DNA of 64,000 nt from Ipomoea triloba (GCF_003576645.1 NC_044929.1:3198184-3262183), one strand, 5' to 3'; shown: positions 46,400-60,165, numbered from the stretch's first letter. Notes: generated by a model from the letters alone, not told the origin. Translations and numbers: made by a program.

Positions 46400-47365
46400 A
46401 TTAGACAGCTAGTGTCAGAATTTACCTCATCGCAGTGCTGATCAGCCATCAAATCGCCACCTTGTGCCCCAGTCCCTGAATTTCCACCCTCAGATTGCTG
46501 ATCAAGTGATTGTAACTTTTTAGTAAAACCCCGAGGGAACTAGGGAAAAGGAGAAAAAATCAATATGGGTTTAATCATTCTTTGAATATTTTGTTAATAT
46601 TTGAACATAAATAAGGAATGATAAGGAAGGACATTATTTACAACTTGCCGTATTCCTCAATTACTGAATTCAATTGATATGCAAATTTCAAGGGAATTCC
46701 GAAATAAAAATTCATTTTGTTTAAATGGAAATAAAATATTGAAGATACTACGATTTAATTTTGTTAAATATTGTAACATTATGTTGACTGATTTCAAATT
46801 TTTAAACAAATAAATTATTAAATATATAAATACATATATAACAAACAAACGCACAACCGTATAATTGAATAGCACATATATAACAAACAAACGCACAACC
46901 GTATAATTGAATAGCATTTAATTAACAAACAAACGCACAACCGTATAATTGAATAGCATTTAATTACGCGCATTAACGTAATATAGTAATTTATTTAATA
47001 CTATAATATACATCATATAGTAATTTGATTGTTGGAATTTTTATTGAATATTATCATGAGAGGAATTTAATTACATACATTAACAAAATATAGTAATATT
47101 TTTTTGGAATACTATAATATACATCATATACTAATTTGATTTTTTGAATTTTTTTTGAATATTATCATGAGAGAAATTTAATTACATACATTAAAATAAT
47201 ATAGTAATTTTTTTTTGGAATACTATAATATACATCATATACTAATTTGATTTTTGAAATTTTTTTCGATATTATCACGAGAGGAATTCTATTACGTACA
47301 TTAACATATAGTGATTGTTACTTTTTAATAAAACCCGGAGGGAACTAGAGAAAAGGAGAAAAAAA

Positions 47366-47366
47366 N
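47366..47366. other. Ambiguous base N in the satellite
   Basis: The only N in the window. The same approximately 40-bp stretch (ttaataaaacccggaggg and following) lies on both sides of it. This may mark an assembly join or a collapsed repeat. Confidence 0.9.
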
Positions 47367-48441
47367 TTAATAAAACCCGGAGGGAACTAGAGAAAAGGAG
47401 AAAAAAATAAATATTTTTTTAGTAAAATCGGCATGGAACTAGGGAAAAGGAGAAAAAAATCTTTCTTGTGAGATCGATATTTAATAGACAGCTAGTGTCA
47501 GAATTTACCTCTTCGCAGTGCTAATCAACCATCATATCGCCACCTTGTGCGCCAGTCTCTGAATTTCCACCCTCAGATTGCTGATCAAGTGATTGTTACT
47601 CTTTAGTAAAACCCCGAGGGAACTAGGGAAAGGAGAAAAAATCAATATGGGTTTAATCATTCTTTGAATATTTTGTTAATATTTGAACATAAATAAGGAA
47701 TGATAAAGAAGGGCATTATTTACAACTTTCCGTATTCCTCAATTACTGAATTCAATTGATATGCAAATTTCAAGGGAATTCCGAAATATAATATCATTTT
47801 GTTTAAATGGAAAAAAAATATTGAAGGTACTACGATTTAATTTTGTTAAATATTATAATATTATGTTAACTGATTTCAAATTTTTAAACAAATAAATTAT
47901 TAAATATATAAATACATATATAACAAACAAACGCTCAACCGTATAATTGAATAGCATTTAATTACTCACATTAACATAATATAGTAATTTATTTAATACT
48001 ATAATATACATCATATAGTAATTTGATTGTTGGAATTTATTTTGAATATTATCATGAGTGGAATTTAATTACATACATTAACATAATATAGTAATATTTT
48101 TTTGGAATACTATAATATACATCATATACTAATTTGAATTTTGGAATTTTTTTTGAATATTATCATGAGAGGAATTTAATTACATACATTAACATAATAT
48201 AGTAATATTTTTTTGAAATACTATAATATACATCATATACTAATTTGATTTTTGGAATTTTTTTGGATATTATCACGAGAGGATTTCTATTACGTACATT
48301 AACATATAGTGATTGTTACTTTTTAATAAAACCCGGAGGGAACTACAGAAAAGGAGAAAAAAATCCATATTTTTTTAGTAAAATTGGCAGGGAACTAGGG
48401 AAAAGGAGAAAAAAAAATCATTCTTGTGATACCGATATTTA

Positions 48442-48547
48442 TTAGACAGCTAGTGTCAGAGTTTACCCCATCGCAGTGCTGATCAGCCATCATATCGCCA
48501 CCTTGTGCCCCAGTCTCTGAATTTCCGCCCTCAGATTGCTGATCAAG
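48442..48547 (-). pseudogene. F-box gene fragment inside satellite (representative of ten)
   Basis: The same codon 94-131 segment as the plus-strand pieces, inverted. Other copies: about 46400-46506, 47483-47590, 49401-49505, 50358-50464, 51400-51505, 52528-52634, 53488-53594, 54448-54550 and 55528-55634. Copies differ by point changes (for example in tcagccatcatatcgccac) and small indels. Adjacent units often share changes, as expected of unequal exchange. Confidence 0.85.
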
Positions 48548-51500
48548 TGATTGTTACTTTTTAGTAAAACCCCGAGGGAACTAGGGAAAAGGAGAAAAAA
48601 TCAATATGGGTTTAATCATTCTTTGAATATTTTGTTAATATTTGAACATAAATAAGGAATGATAAGGAAGGACATTATTTACAACTTGCCGTATTCCTCA
48701 ATTACTGAATTCAATTGATATGCAAATTTCAAGGGAATTCCGAAATATAATTTCATTTTGTTTAAATGGAAATAAAATATTGAAAGTACTACGATTTAAT
48801 TTTGTTAAATATTACAATATTATGTTGACTGATTTCAAATTTTTAAACAAATATATTATTAAATATATAAATACATATATAACAAACAAATGCACAACCG
48901 TATAAATTAATAGCATTTAATTACGCACATTAACATAATATAGTAATTTATTTAATATTATAATATACATCATATAATAATTTGATTGTTGAAATTTTTT
49001 TTGAACATTATCATGAGTGGAATTTAATTACATACATTAACATAATATAATAATATTTTTTTGGAATACTATAATATACATCATATACTAATTTGAATTT
49101 TGGATTTTTTTTTGAATATTGTCATGAGAGAAATTTAATTACATACATTAACACAATATAGTAAATTATTTTTGAAATACTATAATATACATCATATACT
49201 AATTTGATTTTTGGAATTTTTTTTGATATTATCATGAGAGGAATTCTATTACGTACAATAACATATAGTGATTGTTACTTTTTAATAAAACCTGGAGGGA
49301 ACTAGAGAAAAGCAGAAAAAAATCAATATTTTTTTAGTAAAACCGGTAGGGAACTAGGGAAAAGGAGAAAAAAAAATCTTTCTTGTGAGATCGATATTTA
49401 TTATACAGCCAGTGTCAGAATTTACCCATCGCAGTGCTGATCAACCATCATATCGCCACCTTGTGCCCCAGTCTCTGAATTTCCACCCTCAGATTGCTGA
49501 TCAAGTGATTGTTACTTTTTAGTAAAATCCCGAGGTAACTAGGGAAAAGGAGAAAAAATCAATATGGGTTTAATCATTCTTTGAATATTTTGTTAATATT
49601 TGAACATAAATAAGGAATGATAAGGAAGGACATTATTTACAACTTGCCGTATTCCTCAATTACTGAATTCAATTGATATGCAAATTTCAATGGAATTCCG
49701 AAATATAATTTCATTTTGTTTAAATGGAAATAAAATGTTGAAAGTACTACGATTTAATTTTGTAAAATATTATAATATTATGTTGACTGATTTCAAATTT
49801 TTAAACAAATATATTATTAAATATATAAATACATATATAACAAACAAACGCACAACCGTATAATTGAATAGCATTTAATTACGCACATTAACATAATATA
49901 GTAATTTATTTAATACTATAATATACATCATATAGTAATTTGATTGTTGGAATTTTTTTTGAATATTATCATGAGTGGAATTTAATTATATACATTAACA
50001 TAATACAGTAATATTTTTTTGGAATACTATAATATACATCATATACTAATTTGAATTTTGGAATTTTTTTTGAATATTATCATGAGAGGAATTTAATTAA
50101 ATACATTAACATAATATAGTAATATTTTTTTGAAATACTATAATATACATCATATACTAATTTGATTTTTGGAATTTTTTTGGATATTATCACGAGAGGA
50201 ATTCTGTTACGTACATTAACATATAGTGATTGTTACTGTTTAATAAAACCCGGAGGGAACTAGACAAAAAGAGAAAAAAAATCCATATTTTTTTAGTAAA
50301 ATCGGCAGGGAACTAAGGAAAAGGAGAAAAAAATCATTCTTGTGATATCGATATTTATTAGACAGCTAGTGTCAGAATTTACCCCATCGCAGTGCTGATC
50401 AACCATCGTATCGCCACCTTGTGCCCCAATCTCTGAATTTCCACCCTCAGATTGCTGATCAAGTGATTGTTACTTTTTAGTAAAACCCTGAGGGAACTAG
50501 GGAAAGGAGAAAAAATCAATATGGGTTTAATCATTCTTTGAATATTTTGTTAATATTTGAACATAAATAAGGAATGATAAGGATGAACATTATTTACAGC
50601 TTGCCGTAATCCTCAATTACTGAATTCAATTGATATGCAAATTTCAAGGGAATTCCGAAATATAATTTCATTTTGTTTAAATGGAAATAAAATATTGAAG
50701 GTACTACGATTTAATTTTGTTAAATATTATAATATTATGTTGACTGATTTCAAATTTTTAAACAAATAAATTATTAAATATATAAAAACATATATAACAA
50801 ACAAACGCACAACCGTATAATTGAATAGCATTTAATTATGCACATTAACATAATATAGTAATTTATTTAATACTATAATATACATCATATAGTTATTTGA
50901 TTGTTGGAATTTTTTTTGAATATTATCATAAGTAGAATTTAATTACATACATTAACATAATACAGTAATATTTTTTTGGAATACTATAATATACATCATA
51001 TACTAATTTGAATTTTGGAATTTTTTTGAATATTATCATGAGAGAAATTTAATTACATACATTAACATAATATAGTAATATATTTTTGAAATACTATAAT
51101 ATACATCATATACTAATTTGATTTTTGGAATTTTTTTTGATATTATCACGAGAGGAATTCTATTACGTACATTAACATATAGTGATTGTTACTTTTTAAT
51201 AAAACCCGGAGGGAACTAGAGAAAAGGAGAAAAAATTTTAATAAAACCCGGAGGGAACTAGAGAAAAGGAGAAAAAAATTTAATAAAACCCGGAGGGAAC
51301 TAGAGAAAAGGAGAAAAAAAATCCATATTTTTTTTAGTAAAATCGGCAGGGAACTAGGGAAAAGGAGAAAAAAAATCATTCTTGTGATATCGATATTTAT
51401 TAGACAGCTAGTGTCAGAATTTACCTCTTCGCAGTGCTGATCAACCGTCATATCGCCACCTTGTGCGCCAGTCTCTGAATTTCCACCCTCAGATTGCTGA

Positions 51501-54500
51501 TCAAGTGATTGTTACTTTTTAGTAAAACCCCGAGGGAACTAGGGAAATGGAGAAAAAATCAATATGGGTTTAATCATTCTTTGAATATTTTGTTAATATT
51601 TGAACATAAATAAGGAATGATAAGAAAGGACATTATTTACAGCTTGCCGTATTCCTCAATTACTGAATTCAATTGATATGCAAATTTCAAGGGAATTCCG
51701 AAATATAATTTCATTTTGTTTAAATGGAAATAAAATATTTAAGGTACTACGATTTAATTTTGTTAAGTATTGTAATATTATGTTGACTGATTTCAAATTT
51801 TTAAACAAATAAATTATTAAATATATAAATACATATATAACAAACAAACGCACAACCGTATAATTGAATAGCATTTAATTATGCACATTAACATAATATA
51901 GTAATTTATTTAATACTATAATATATACATCAAATAGTAATTTGATATTTGGAATTTTTTTTGAATATTATCATGAGTGCAATTTAATTACATACATTAA
52001 CATAATACAGTAATATTTTTTTGGAATACTATAATATACATCATATACTAATTTGAATTTTGGAATTTTTTGTGAATATTATCATGAGAGAAATTTAATT
52101 ACATACATTAACATAATATAGTAATATTTTTTTGAAATACTATAATATACATCATATACTAATTTGATTTTTGGAATTTTTTTGGATAATACATCATATA
52201 CTAATTTGATTTTTGGAATTTTTTTGGATATTATCACGAGAACTAATTTGATTTTTGGAATTTTTTTGGATATTATCACGAGAGGAAATTTGATTTTTGG
52301 AATTTTTTTGGATATTATCACGAGAGGAATTCTGATTTTTGGAATTTTTTTGGATATTATCACGAGAGGAATTCTATTACGTACATTAACATATAGTGAT
52401 TGTTACTTTTTAATAAAACCCGGAGGGAACTAGAGAAAAGGAGAAAAAAATCCATATTTTTTTAGAAAAATCGGCAGGGAACTAGGGAAAAGGAGAAAAA
52501 AAATCATTCTTGTGATATCGATATTTATTAGACAGCTAATGTCAGAATTTACCTCTTCGCAGTGCTGATCAACCGTCATATCGCCACCTTGTGCGCCAGT
52601 CTCTGAATTTCCACCCTCAGATTGCTGATCAAGTGATTGTTACTTTTTAGTAAAACCCCGAGGGAACTAGGGAAATGGAGAAAAAATCAATATGGGTTTA
52701 ATCATTCTTTGAATATTTTGTTAATATTTGAACATAAATAAGGAATGATAAGAAAGGACATTATTTACAGCTTGCCGTATTCCTCAATTACTGAATTCAA
52801 TTGATATGCAAATTTCAAGGGAATTCCGAAATATAATTTCATTTTGTTTAAATGGAAATAAAATATTGAAGGTACTACGATTTAATTTTGTTAAATATTA
52901 TAATATTATGTTGACTGATTTCAAATTTTTAAACAAATAAATTATTAAATATATAAATACATATATAACAAACAAACGCACAACCGTATAATTGAATAGC
53001 ATTTAATTATGCACATTAACATAATATAGTAATTTATTTAATACTATAATATACATCATATAGTAATTTGATTGTTGGAATTTTTTTTGAATATTATCAT
53101 GAGTGGAATTTAATTACATACATTAACATAATACAGTAATATTTTTTTGGAATACTATAATATACATCATATACTAATTTGAATTTTGGAATTTTTTTTG
53201 AATATTATCATGAGAGAAATTTAATTACATACATTAACATAATATAGTAATATTTTTTTGAAATACTATAATATACATCATATACTAATTTGATTTTTGG
53301 AATTTTTTTGGATATTATCACGAGAGGAATTCTATTACGTACATTAACATATAGTGATTGTTACTTTTTAATAAAACCCGGAGGGAACTAGAGAAAAGGA
53401 GAAAAAAATCCATATTTTTTTAGAAAAATCGGCAGGGAACTAGGGAAAAGGAGAAAAAAAATCATTCTTGTGATATCGATATTTATTAGACAGCTAATGT
53501 CAGAATTTACCTCTTCGCAGTGCTGATCAACCGTCATATCGCCACCTTGTGCGCCAGTCTCTGAATTTCCACCCTCAGATTGCTGATCAAGTGATTGTTA
53601 CTTTTTAGTAAAACCCCGAGGAACTAGGGAAATGGAGAAAAAATCAATATGGGTTTAATCATTCTTTGAATATTTTGTTAATATTTGAACATAAATTAGG
53701 AATGATAAGAAAGGACATTATTTACAGCTTGCCGTATTCCTCAATTACTGAATTCAATTGATATGCAAATTTCAAGGGAATTCTGAAATATAATTTCATT
53801 TTGTGTCAATGGAAATAAAATATTGAAAGTACTACAAGTTAATTTTGTTAAATATTATAATATTATGTTGACTGATTTCAAATTTTTAAACAAATAAATT
53901 ATTAAATATATAAATACATATACAACAAACAAATGCACAACCGTATAATTGAATAGCATTTAATTACGCACATTAACATAATATAGTAATTTATTTAATA
54001 CTATAATATACATCATATAGTAATTTGATTGTTGAATTTTTTTTTGAACATTATCATGAGTGGAATTTAATTACATACATTAACATAATATAGTAATATT
54101 TTTTTTGAATACTATAATATACATCATATACTAATTTAAATTTTGGAATTTTTTTTGAATATTATCATGAAAGGAATTTAATTACATACATTAACATAAT
54201 ATAGTAATATTTTTTTAAAATACTATAATATACATCATATACTAATTTGATTTTTGGAATTTTTTTTGATATTATCATGAAAGGAATTCTATTACGTACA
54301 TTAAATTAAAGTGATTGTTACTTTTTAATAAAACCTGGAGGGAACTAGAGAAAAGGAGAAAAAAAATCAATATTTTTTTAGTAAAACCGGTAGGGAACTA
54401 GGGAAAAGGAGAAAAAAAAACTTTCTTGTGAGATCGATATTTATTATACAGCCAGTGTCAGAATTTAACCCATGTCAGTGCTGATCAGCCATCATATCGC

Positions 54501-56188
54501 CACCTTGTGCCCCAGTCTCAGAATTTCCACCCTCAGATTGCTGATCAAGTGATTGTTACTTTTTAGTAAAACCCCGAGGGAACTAGGGAAAGGAGAAAAA
54601 ATCAATATGGGTTTAATCATTCTTTGAATATTTTGTTAATATTTGAACATAAATAAGGAATGATAAGGAAGGGCATTATTTACAACTTGCCGTATTCCTC
54701 AATTACTGAATTCAATTGATATGCAAATTTCAAGGGAATTCCGAAATATAATTTCATTTTGTTTAAATGGAAAAAAAATATTGAAGGTACTACGATTTAA
54801 TTTTGTTAAATATTATAATATTATGTTGACTGATTTCAAATTTTTAAACAAATAAATTATTAAATATATAACTGATTTCAAATTTTTAAACAAATAAATT
54901 ATTAAATATATAAATGATTTCAAATTTTTAAACAAATAAATTATTAAATATATAAATACATATATAACAAACAAACGCACAATTATTAAATATATAAATA
55001 CATATATAACAAACAAACGCACAACCGTATAATGGAATAGCATTTAATTATGCACATTAACATAATATAGTAATTTATTTAATACTATAATATACATCAT
55101 ATAGTAATTTGATTGTTGGAATTTTTTTTTGAATATTATCATGAGTAGAATTTAATTACATACATTAACATAATACAGTAATATTTTTTTGGAATACTAT
55201 AATATACATCATATACTAATTTGAATTTTGGAATTTTTTTTGAATATTATCATGAGAGAAATTTAATTACATACATTAACATAATATAGTAATATTATTT
55301 TGAAATACTATAATATACATCATATACTAATTTGATTTTTGGAATTTTTTTGGATATTATCACGAGAGGAATTCTGTTACGTACATTAACATATAGTGAT
55401 TGTTACTTTTTAATAAAACCCGGAGGGAACTACAGAAAAGGAGAAAAAAATTCATATTTTTTTAGTAAAATCGGCAGGGAACTAGGGAAAAGGAGAAAAA
55501 AAATCATTCTTGTGATATCGATATTTATTAGACAGCTAGTGTCAGAATTTACCACTTCGTAGTGCTTATCAACCATCATATCGCCACCTTGTGCGCCAGT
55601 CTCTGAATTTCCACCCTCAAATTGCTGATCAAGTGATTGTTACTTTTTAGTAAAACCCCGAGGGAACTAGGGAAATGGAGAAAAAATCAATATGGGTTTA
55701 ATCATTCTTTGAATATTTTGTTAATATTTGAACATAAATAAGGAATGATAAGAAAGGACATTATTTACAGCTTGCCGTATTCCTCAATTACTGAATTCAA
55801 TTGATATGCAAATTTCAAGGGAATTCTGAAATATAAGTTCATTTTGTTTAAATGGAAATAAAATATTGAAGGTACTACGATTTAATTTTGTTAAATATTA
55901 TAATATTATGTTGACTGATTTCAAATTTTTAAACAAATAAATTATTAAATATATAAATACATATATAACAAACAAACGCACAATCGTATAATTGAATAGC
56001 ATTTAAATACGCACATTAACATAATATAGTAATTTATTTAATACTATAATATACATCATATAGTAATTTGATTGTTGGAATTTTTTTTGAATATTATCAT
56101 GAGTGGAATTTAATTACATACATTAACATAATATAGTAATATTTTTTTGGAATACAATAATATACATCATATACTAGAGCAATTATAT

Positions 56189-56474
56189 GTTGATAAAGAA
56201 AATTTTACCTATAAAGTTATATTGAACTATGGAAAATTTTGCAATTATTTGAGATCAATGTTTTCTGTAAAGTTATACCTTTTGCTTTGCAAGTTGTACT
56301 CTTCTCTCTATGTACTGCTTATATAGAATATAAGGTATAACTTTACAAAGCATATTCATTATAACTTAGCATTGTATTATCAGTAATTATATTATCACTA
56401 ATTTATGTTTATTGAATATAATAATTTAAAAAATGCTATTAGTTTATATTTGTATTAAATATATTACCATATAC

Positions 56475-56485
<11 letters not shown>
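56189..56485 (+). repeat. Right copy of the 300-bp direct repeat
   Basis: Counterpart of 33819-34132 (parental gene 3' flank), same orientation, joined on its left to the truncated last satellite unit and on its right to a CATA/TA microsatellite. Confidence 0.8.
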
Positions 56486-56509
<24 letters not shown>

Positions 56510-56515
56510 GCCCGT

Positions 56516-57150
56516 AAGGGCAGCCTGAGTGGCATGACCAAGACGCTCGCGGCCGTGAGGTCCTGAGTTCGAAACCGTCTGTCACCCGGGTTTGAGCCGG
56601 TCAGCTATGGGCAACCTAGGCTGGTTAACCTCCTTGTGGTCCTTTGCCGGCTAGGATCGCAGGGCGAGGGTTTACTCACATACTCAGAAGAGGAATGGGC
56701 AACCTAGGCTGGTTAACCTCCTTGTGGTCCTTTGCCGGCTAGGATCACAGGGCGAGGGTTTACTCACATACTCAGAAGAGGAATGGGCAACCTAGGCTGG
56801 TTAACCTCCTTGTGGTCCTTTGCCGGCTAGGATCACAGGGCGAGGGTTTACTCACATACTCAGAAGAGGAATGGGCAACCTAGGCTGGTTAACCTCCTTG
56901 TGGTCCTTTGCCGGCTAGGATCACAGGGCGAGGGTTTACTCACATACTCAGAAGAGGAATGGGCAACCTAGGCTGGTTAACCTCCTTGTGGTCCTTTGCC
57001 GGCTAGGATCGCAGGGCGAGGGTTTACTCACATACTCAGAAGAGGAATGGGCAACCTAGGCTGGTTAACCTCCTTGTGGTCCTTTGCCGGCTAGGATCGC
57101 AGGGCGAGGGTTTACTCACATACTCAGAAGAGGAGTGGGGTTTGCCTCGA
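56516..57150 (+). mobile_element. tRNA-derived SINE with an internal 6 x 88 bp array
   Basis: Pol III-like box A (agcctgagtggcatga, about 56523-56538) and box B (gagttcgaaacc, about 56566-56577) at tRNA-like spacing are followed by a GC-rich body. The body segment beginning gggcaacctaggctgg is tandemly repeated at 56609, 56697, 56785, 56873, 56961 and 57049. The six 88-bp copies are identical by eye except gatcgcagg (copies 1, 5, 6) against gatcacagg (2-4). The 3' end gggtttgcctcgataaaccc can form a hairpin, as in Au-type plant SINEs. TA microsatellites lie on both sides. Confidence 0.8.
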
Positions 57151-57155
57151 TAAAC

Positions 57156-57156
<1 letters not shown>

Positions 57157-57192
<36 letters not shown>
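57157..57192. repeat. TA microsatellite
   Basis: About 17 TA units directly after the SINE. The opposing frames 57084-57358 cross it and are not genes. Confidence 0.95.
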
Positions 57193-57194
<2 letters not shown>

Positions 57195-59089
57195 ACAAAC
57201 TCACACACCCCTTGGGACGTGGGGTCATGCACCAGGGTTAAATGCAGAAATGCACTACACTTTGGTGCATTTCTTAACACGTTGTGGTGCATTCTTTCAT
57301 ACCTAATGGTGCATTCTGGCATACCTAATGGTGCATGAATATATAATCTAGTATGCAAAATCCCTATAAATTTGTAGTGTTGTTATGATATTGTTTTCGT
57401 ATATTTTTATGGATTCATTATTATATGTATTATATTTAGAATTTAAAATTTTAGCTTAAAAAAAGTATGATTAATCGGTAACTGACCGATTAATCGAATT
57501 TCTTTTTTTGGGTCGGTTAATTCGGTAATACAAAATTCGGTTCAGTTAACTGTTGAAGTTTTTTAAGTTAAGTTAATAGTACAATTATGTCCATTAAATG
57601 AAAAATGCTTCATTGAGACCTCTTAAATTAGGGGGAAAAAAGCGAATCTGAATTTAAATCTTATGTATTCAACAAATTACTATTAATGTGATAAGGGGGT
57701 TCTAAGATTACTATACAATATATAAATTTTATACTTAAATTTGATTGTTAGGAATTTCATTTTCATTGGAGGTATAGTGTAATGCATATGCACATTGAGT
57801 TCAAGTTTATAAAGAGCTTAAATTATGTATCTAATAGACTAATACACAATAATAGTTGAGTAAACGAATGAGGACTAATGTTTATGTACCTTGTATTATG
57901 AGATTAAGTACCTAGAGAGCATAAATTGTGTACGTAATATAGAATGATAGTTGAATAGATAATTTGTATGAAAATGAAGACTAATGTTTATGTATGTACC
58001 TTGAGCTCCGAGTTTATATATCTAGAGAGCATAAATTATGCATCTAATACAAAATGATATATGGGTAAATGGATAGTATGGAAATGAGGACTAATTTTTA
58101 AGTACCTCACATTTAATGTTTATCTGATTATATATCATTAGTCTATATATTTTGAATGCCTTGTTTCTTTGTAGAGGACAATTAGATTTATTCATCATAT
58201 ACTCCTAACTCCTCTACCAAAAAATTTGATCTTCATTGGAGATTTGGAGGTGTTATGTAATTTATATATATATATATATATTTTGAGTTCTTCCTCTGTC
58301 TACTTCCCCAAGTAGAGATTGATTTTTGAACACCAAAGGTTTGTTTTTCTCTAATTTGGTTGGCTCGGAAAGAGGTTGATCTTCAGATTGTTGGAGTCGT
58401 GTATTCTTGATTTTGGCTTGAAAGCCTTTGTGCCCGTTTATTAATTAGAGAATTTGAGAATAGAAAACAGAAAACATGTTTATTAATACAATATTTCATT
58501 TTGAAAATTGGAAACATTTAGAAAATTGGAGAACCTTTAAAGATTGTTTTCTAAATGGAAATAGAATCTCTATAATCTATTTGGCTATATATCACTATAA
58601 TCACATTTTTACCCTGATCTACTTACGTATTTATTAATGACGTTACATTCATTAGCATTTTCTTTTACTTAACATCTTCTATCTTTTCAACTCATTTACT
58701 TATATGAACATAATTTATTTACTTACATTCAGAGTTAGATATTATGCAAGTGATCAAACTAGCACGTATACTTATTTTAACTAAAAATTTGAACTCAATA
58801 AACATGAGATGTGTCTAATAAGTAGGGTAAATGAACTAGTATAAGACTAAAAAATGTGCCTACAGAAACTATAGCAAAACTTAGTTGTTTGCAATAATAA
58901 ATACATTTTTTGCTACGATTTTTTTTATAGATATATGTGGAAATAAAAAGATAAAATCTAAAATATATGAGTATTTATGAAAGTTTTGAAACATATCATG
59001 AAATTTGATAAGAATAGATAGAAAAGTTTGTTTGGTTTAAACAGAGACAAAAAAAAGTTATTAAAGAAAGTTGAAAAGTTAGGGGTTTG
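57193..59089. other. Intergenic DNA, no gene recognised
   Basis: Starts with reiterated tggtgcat words (57260-57335) like those at 2.2 kb. Loose repeats of ataaattatg/aatgaggactaatgttta occur at 57800-58100. A short TA run lies at 58262-58281. No supported frame. Confidence 0.5.
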
Positions 59090-59370
59090 AGAGCCGGATT
59101 TTAACTATTTATATTTGTGAAGGAAAAGTCTACAAAAATCTTATTATGATAGAGTCTATAATAGTTAATAAATTTTTGAATACCAATAGACTTTTAAAGA
59201 CTATAAAAAGTCTAAATTGAATATCGGTATATTTTTAAAAACTCTTTAAAAGTATGAATCAAATACCGATAGACTTTTAAAAAGTCTTTAAAAGTGATTG
59301 AATACGATCCAACTTTTAAAATTGTTAAAATTCTATAAAAGTTTATAAAAATCTTGATTGGACACACCCT
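59090..59370. mobile_element. Possible MITE with reiterated aaaagtct words
   Basis: Contains many inverted and direct aaaagtc/gactttt words and ends in ttgattggacacaccc, an end known from dispersed plant MITEs. The left end was not fixed and the target duplication not found. Confidence 0.35.
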
Positions 59371-59530
59371 AAAAACACACATTTGAAATTTGAAAACTCA
59401 AAGTAAAGAGTAACCAAGATTTTCATTGGGGAGTAATAGATTGTAGTGGGGGGATTTTGTGTGTATCTGGTCAGCTTATTATTTTTTTTTTCTGGCCCAT
59501 AATTGCACACTTCTTGGACCCATAAGGTTT

Positions 59531-60020
59531 AAATGGAACAGCCTATTTTAAAGGAAAATTTCGGATATTCTGGCCCAATTATCTAATATTTTAATTAATT
59601 ACTATCTCAATTTATCAGTTTTATTTTACTATTCATTACGCAAATGAAATTTTTATTCTTCATTTATTTTCAGTAATAGTTTCTTATAATTTTTAAATTT
59701 AACATTTTTGTATTTAATAGCACTTCTAATATAATCTATAAATATATAAATTTTATATATTAAATGGTACAGCCTATTTTAAAGTAAAATTTCGCATATT
59801 CTGGACCAATTATCTAATATTTTAATTAATTACTATCTCAATTTATCAGTTTTATTTTACTATTCATTACGCAAATGATTTTTTTTTTTTTGAAAAGCAA
59901 ATGAAATTTTTATTATTCATTTATTTTCAGTAATAGTTTCTTATATTTTTTAAATTTAACATTTTTGTATTTAATAGCACTTCTAATATAATCTATAAAT
60001 ATATAAATTTTATATATTAA
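59531..60020. repeat. Tandem duplication of about 231 bp; second copy carries an oligo-T insertion
   Basis: The segments starting atggaacagcctattttaaa (about 59531) and atggtacagcctattttaaa (about 59763) are near-identical to their ends at about 59761 and 60020. In the second copy gcaaatga is doubled (59871-59878 and 59897-59904) around 13 T plus GAAAA. The first copy reads cgcaaatgaaatttttatt without interruption and so shows the empty site. Confidence 0.9.
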
Positions 60021-60165
60021 TACTAAAAAAATATTATCAAAAATTTTAACCAGAGAACAAAATGCCATCAAAAGAGTACAAACAATAATTAAATTTAAAA
60101 AAAAAAAAAGTAATACTGATATACATATCAAAACGAAACAATTCGGATGCAATTTGAAAAAGGAG

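Larger units (their letters stand above)
46400..56175 (-). repeat. Approximately 960-bp satellite, ten units, each with an F-box gene fragment
   Basis: Units start at about 46400, 47483, 48442, 49401, 50358, 51400, 52528, 53488, 54448 and 55528; the last is cut at about 56175. Plus-strand order per unit: F-box fragment (about 105 bp, minus orientation), one monomer, a segment with atgggtttaatcattctttg, a segment with attcaattgatatgcaaatt, four AT-rich subrepeats of about 110-120 bp (aatatacatcatatactaat), then two monomers. Basic spacing is 957-960 bp. Longer units have local expansions (46.83-46.97, 47.33-47.41, 51.22-51.32, 52.18-52.37, 54.84-55.0 kb). The body of the unit is also found in the palindrome arm. 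Confidence 0.9.

Noticed and set aside
52082..52433. Opposing frames with repeated KKIPKIK and FGIFLDIITR peptides
   Set aside because: They come from the local five-copy burst of one AT-rich sub-segment and have no protein family.
46400..56175. CRISPR-like array
   Set aside because: The units are long, contiguous and similar over their whole length, with no short repeat/unique spacer pattern; the sequence is a plant genome satellite.
56516..56610. A functional tRNA gene
   Set aside because: Box A- and box B-like words are present, but the acceptor and anticodon stems do not pair convincingly and a SINE body follows.
57084..57358. Opposing 80-codon frames across the SINE and TA tract
   Set aside because: They translate the 88-bp repeat end and the TA microsatellite; no domain.
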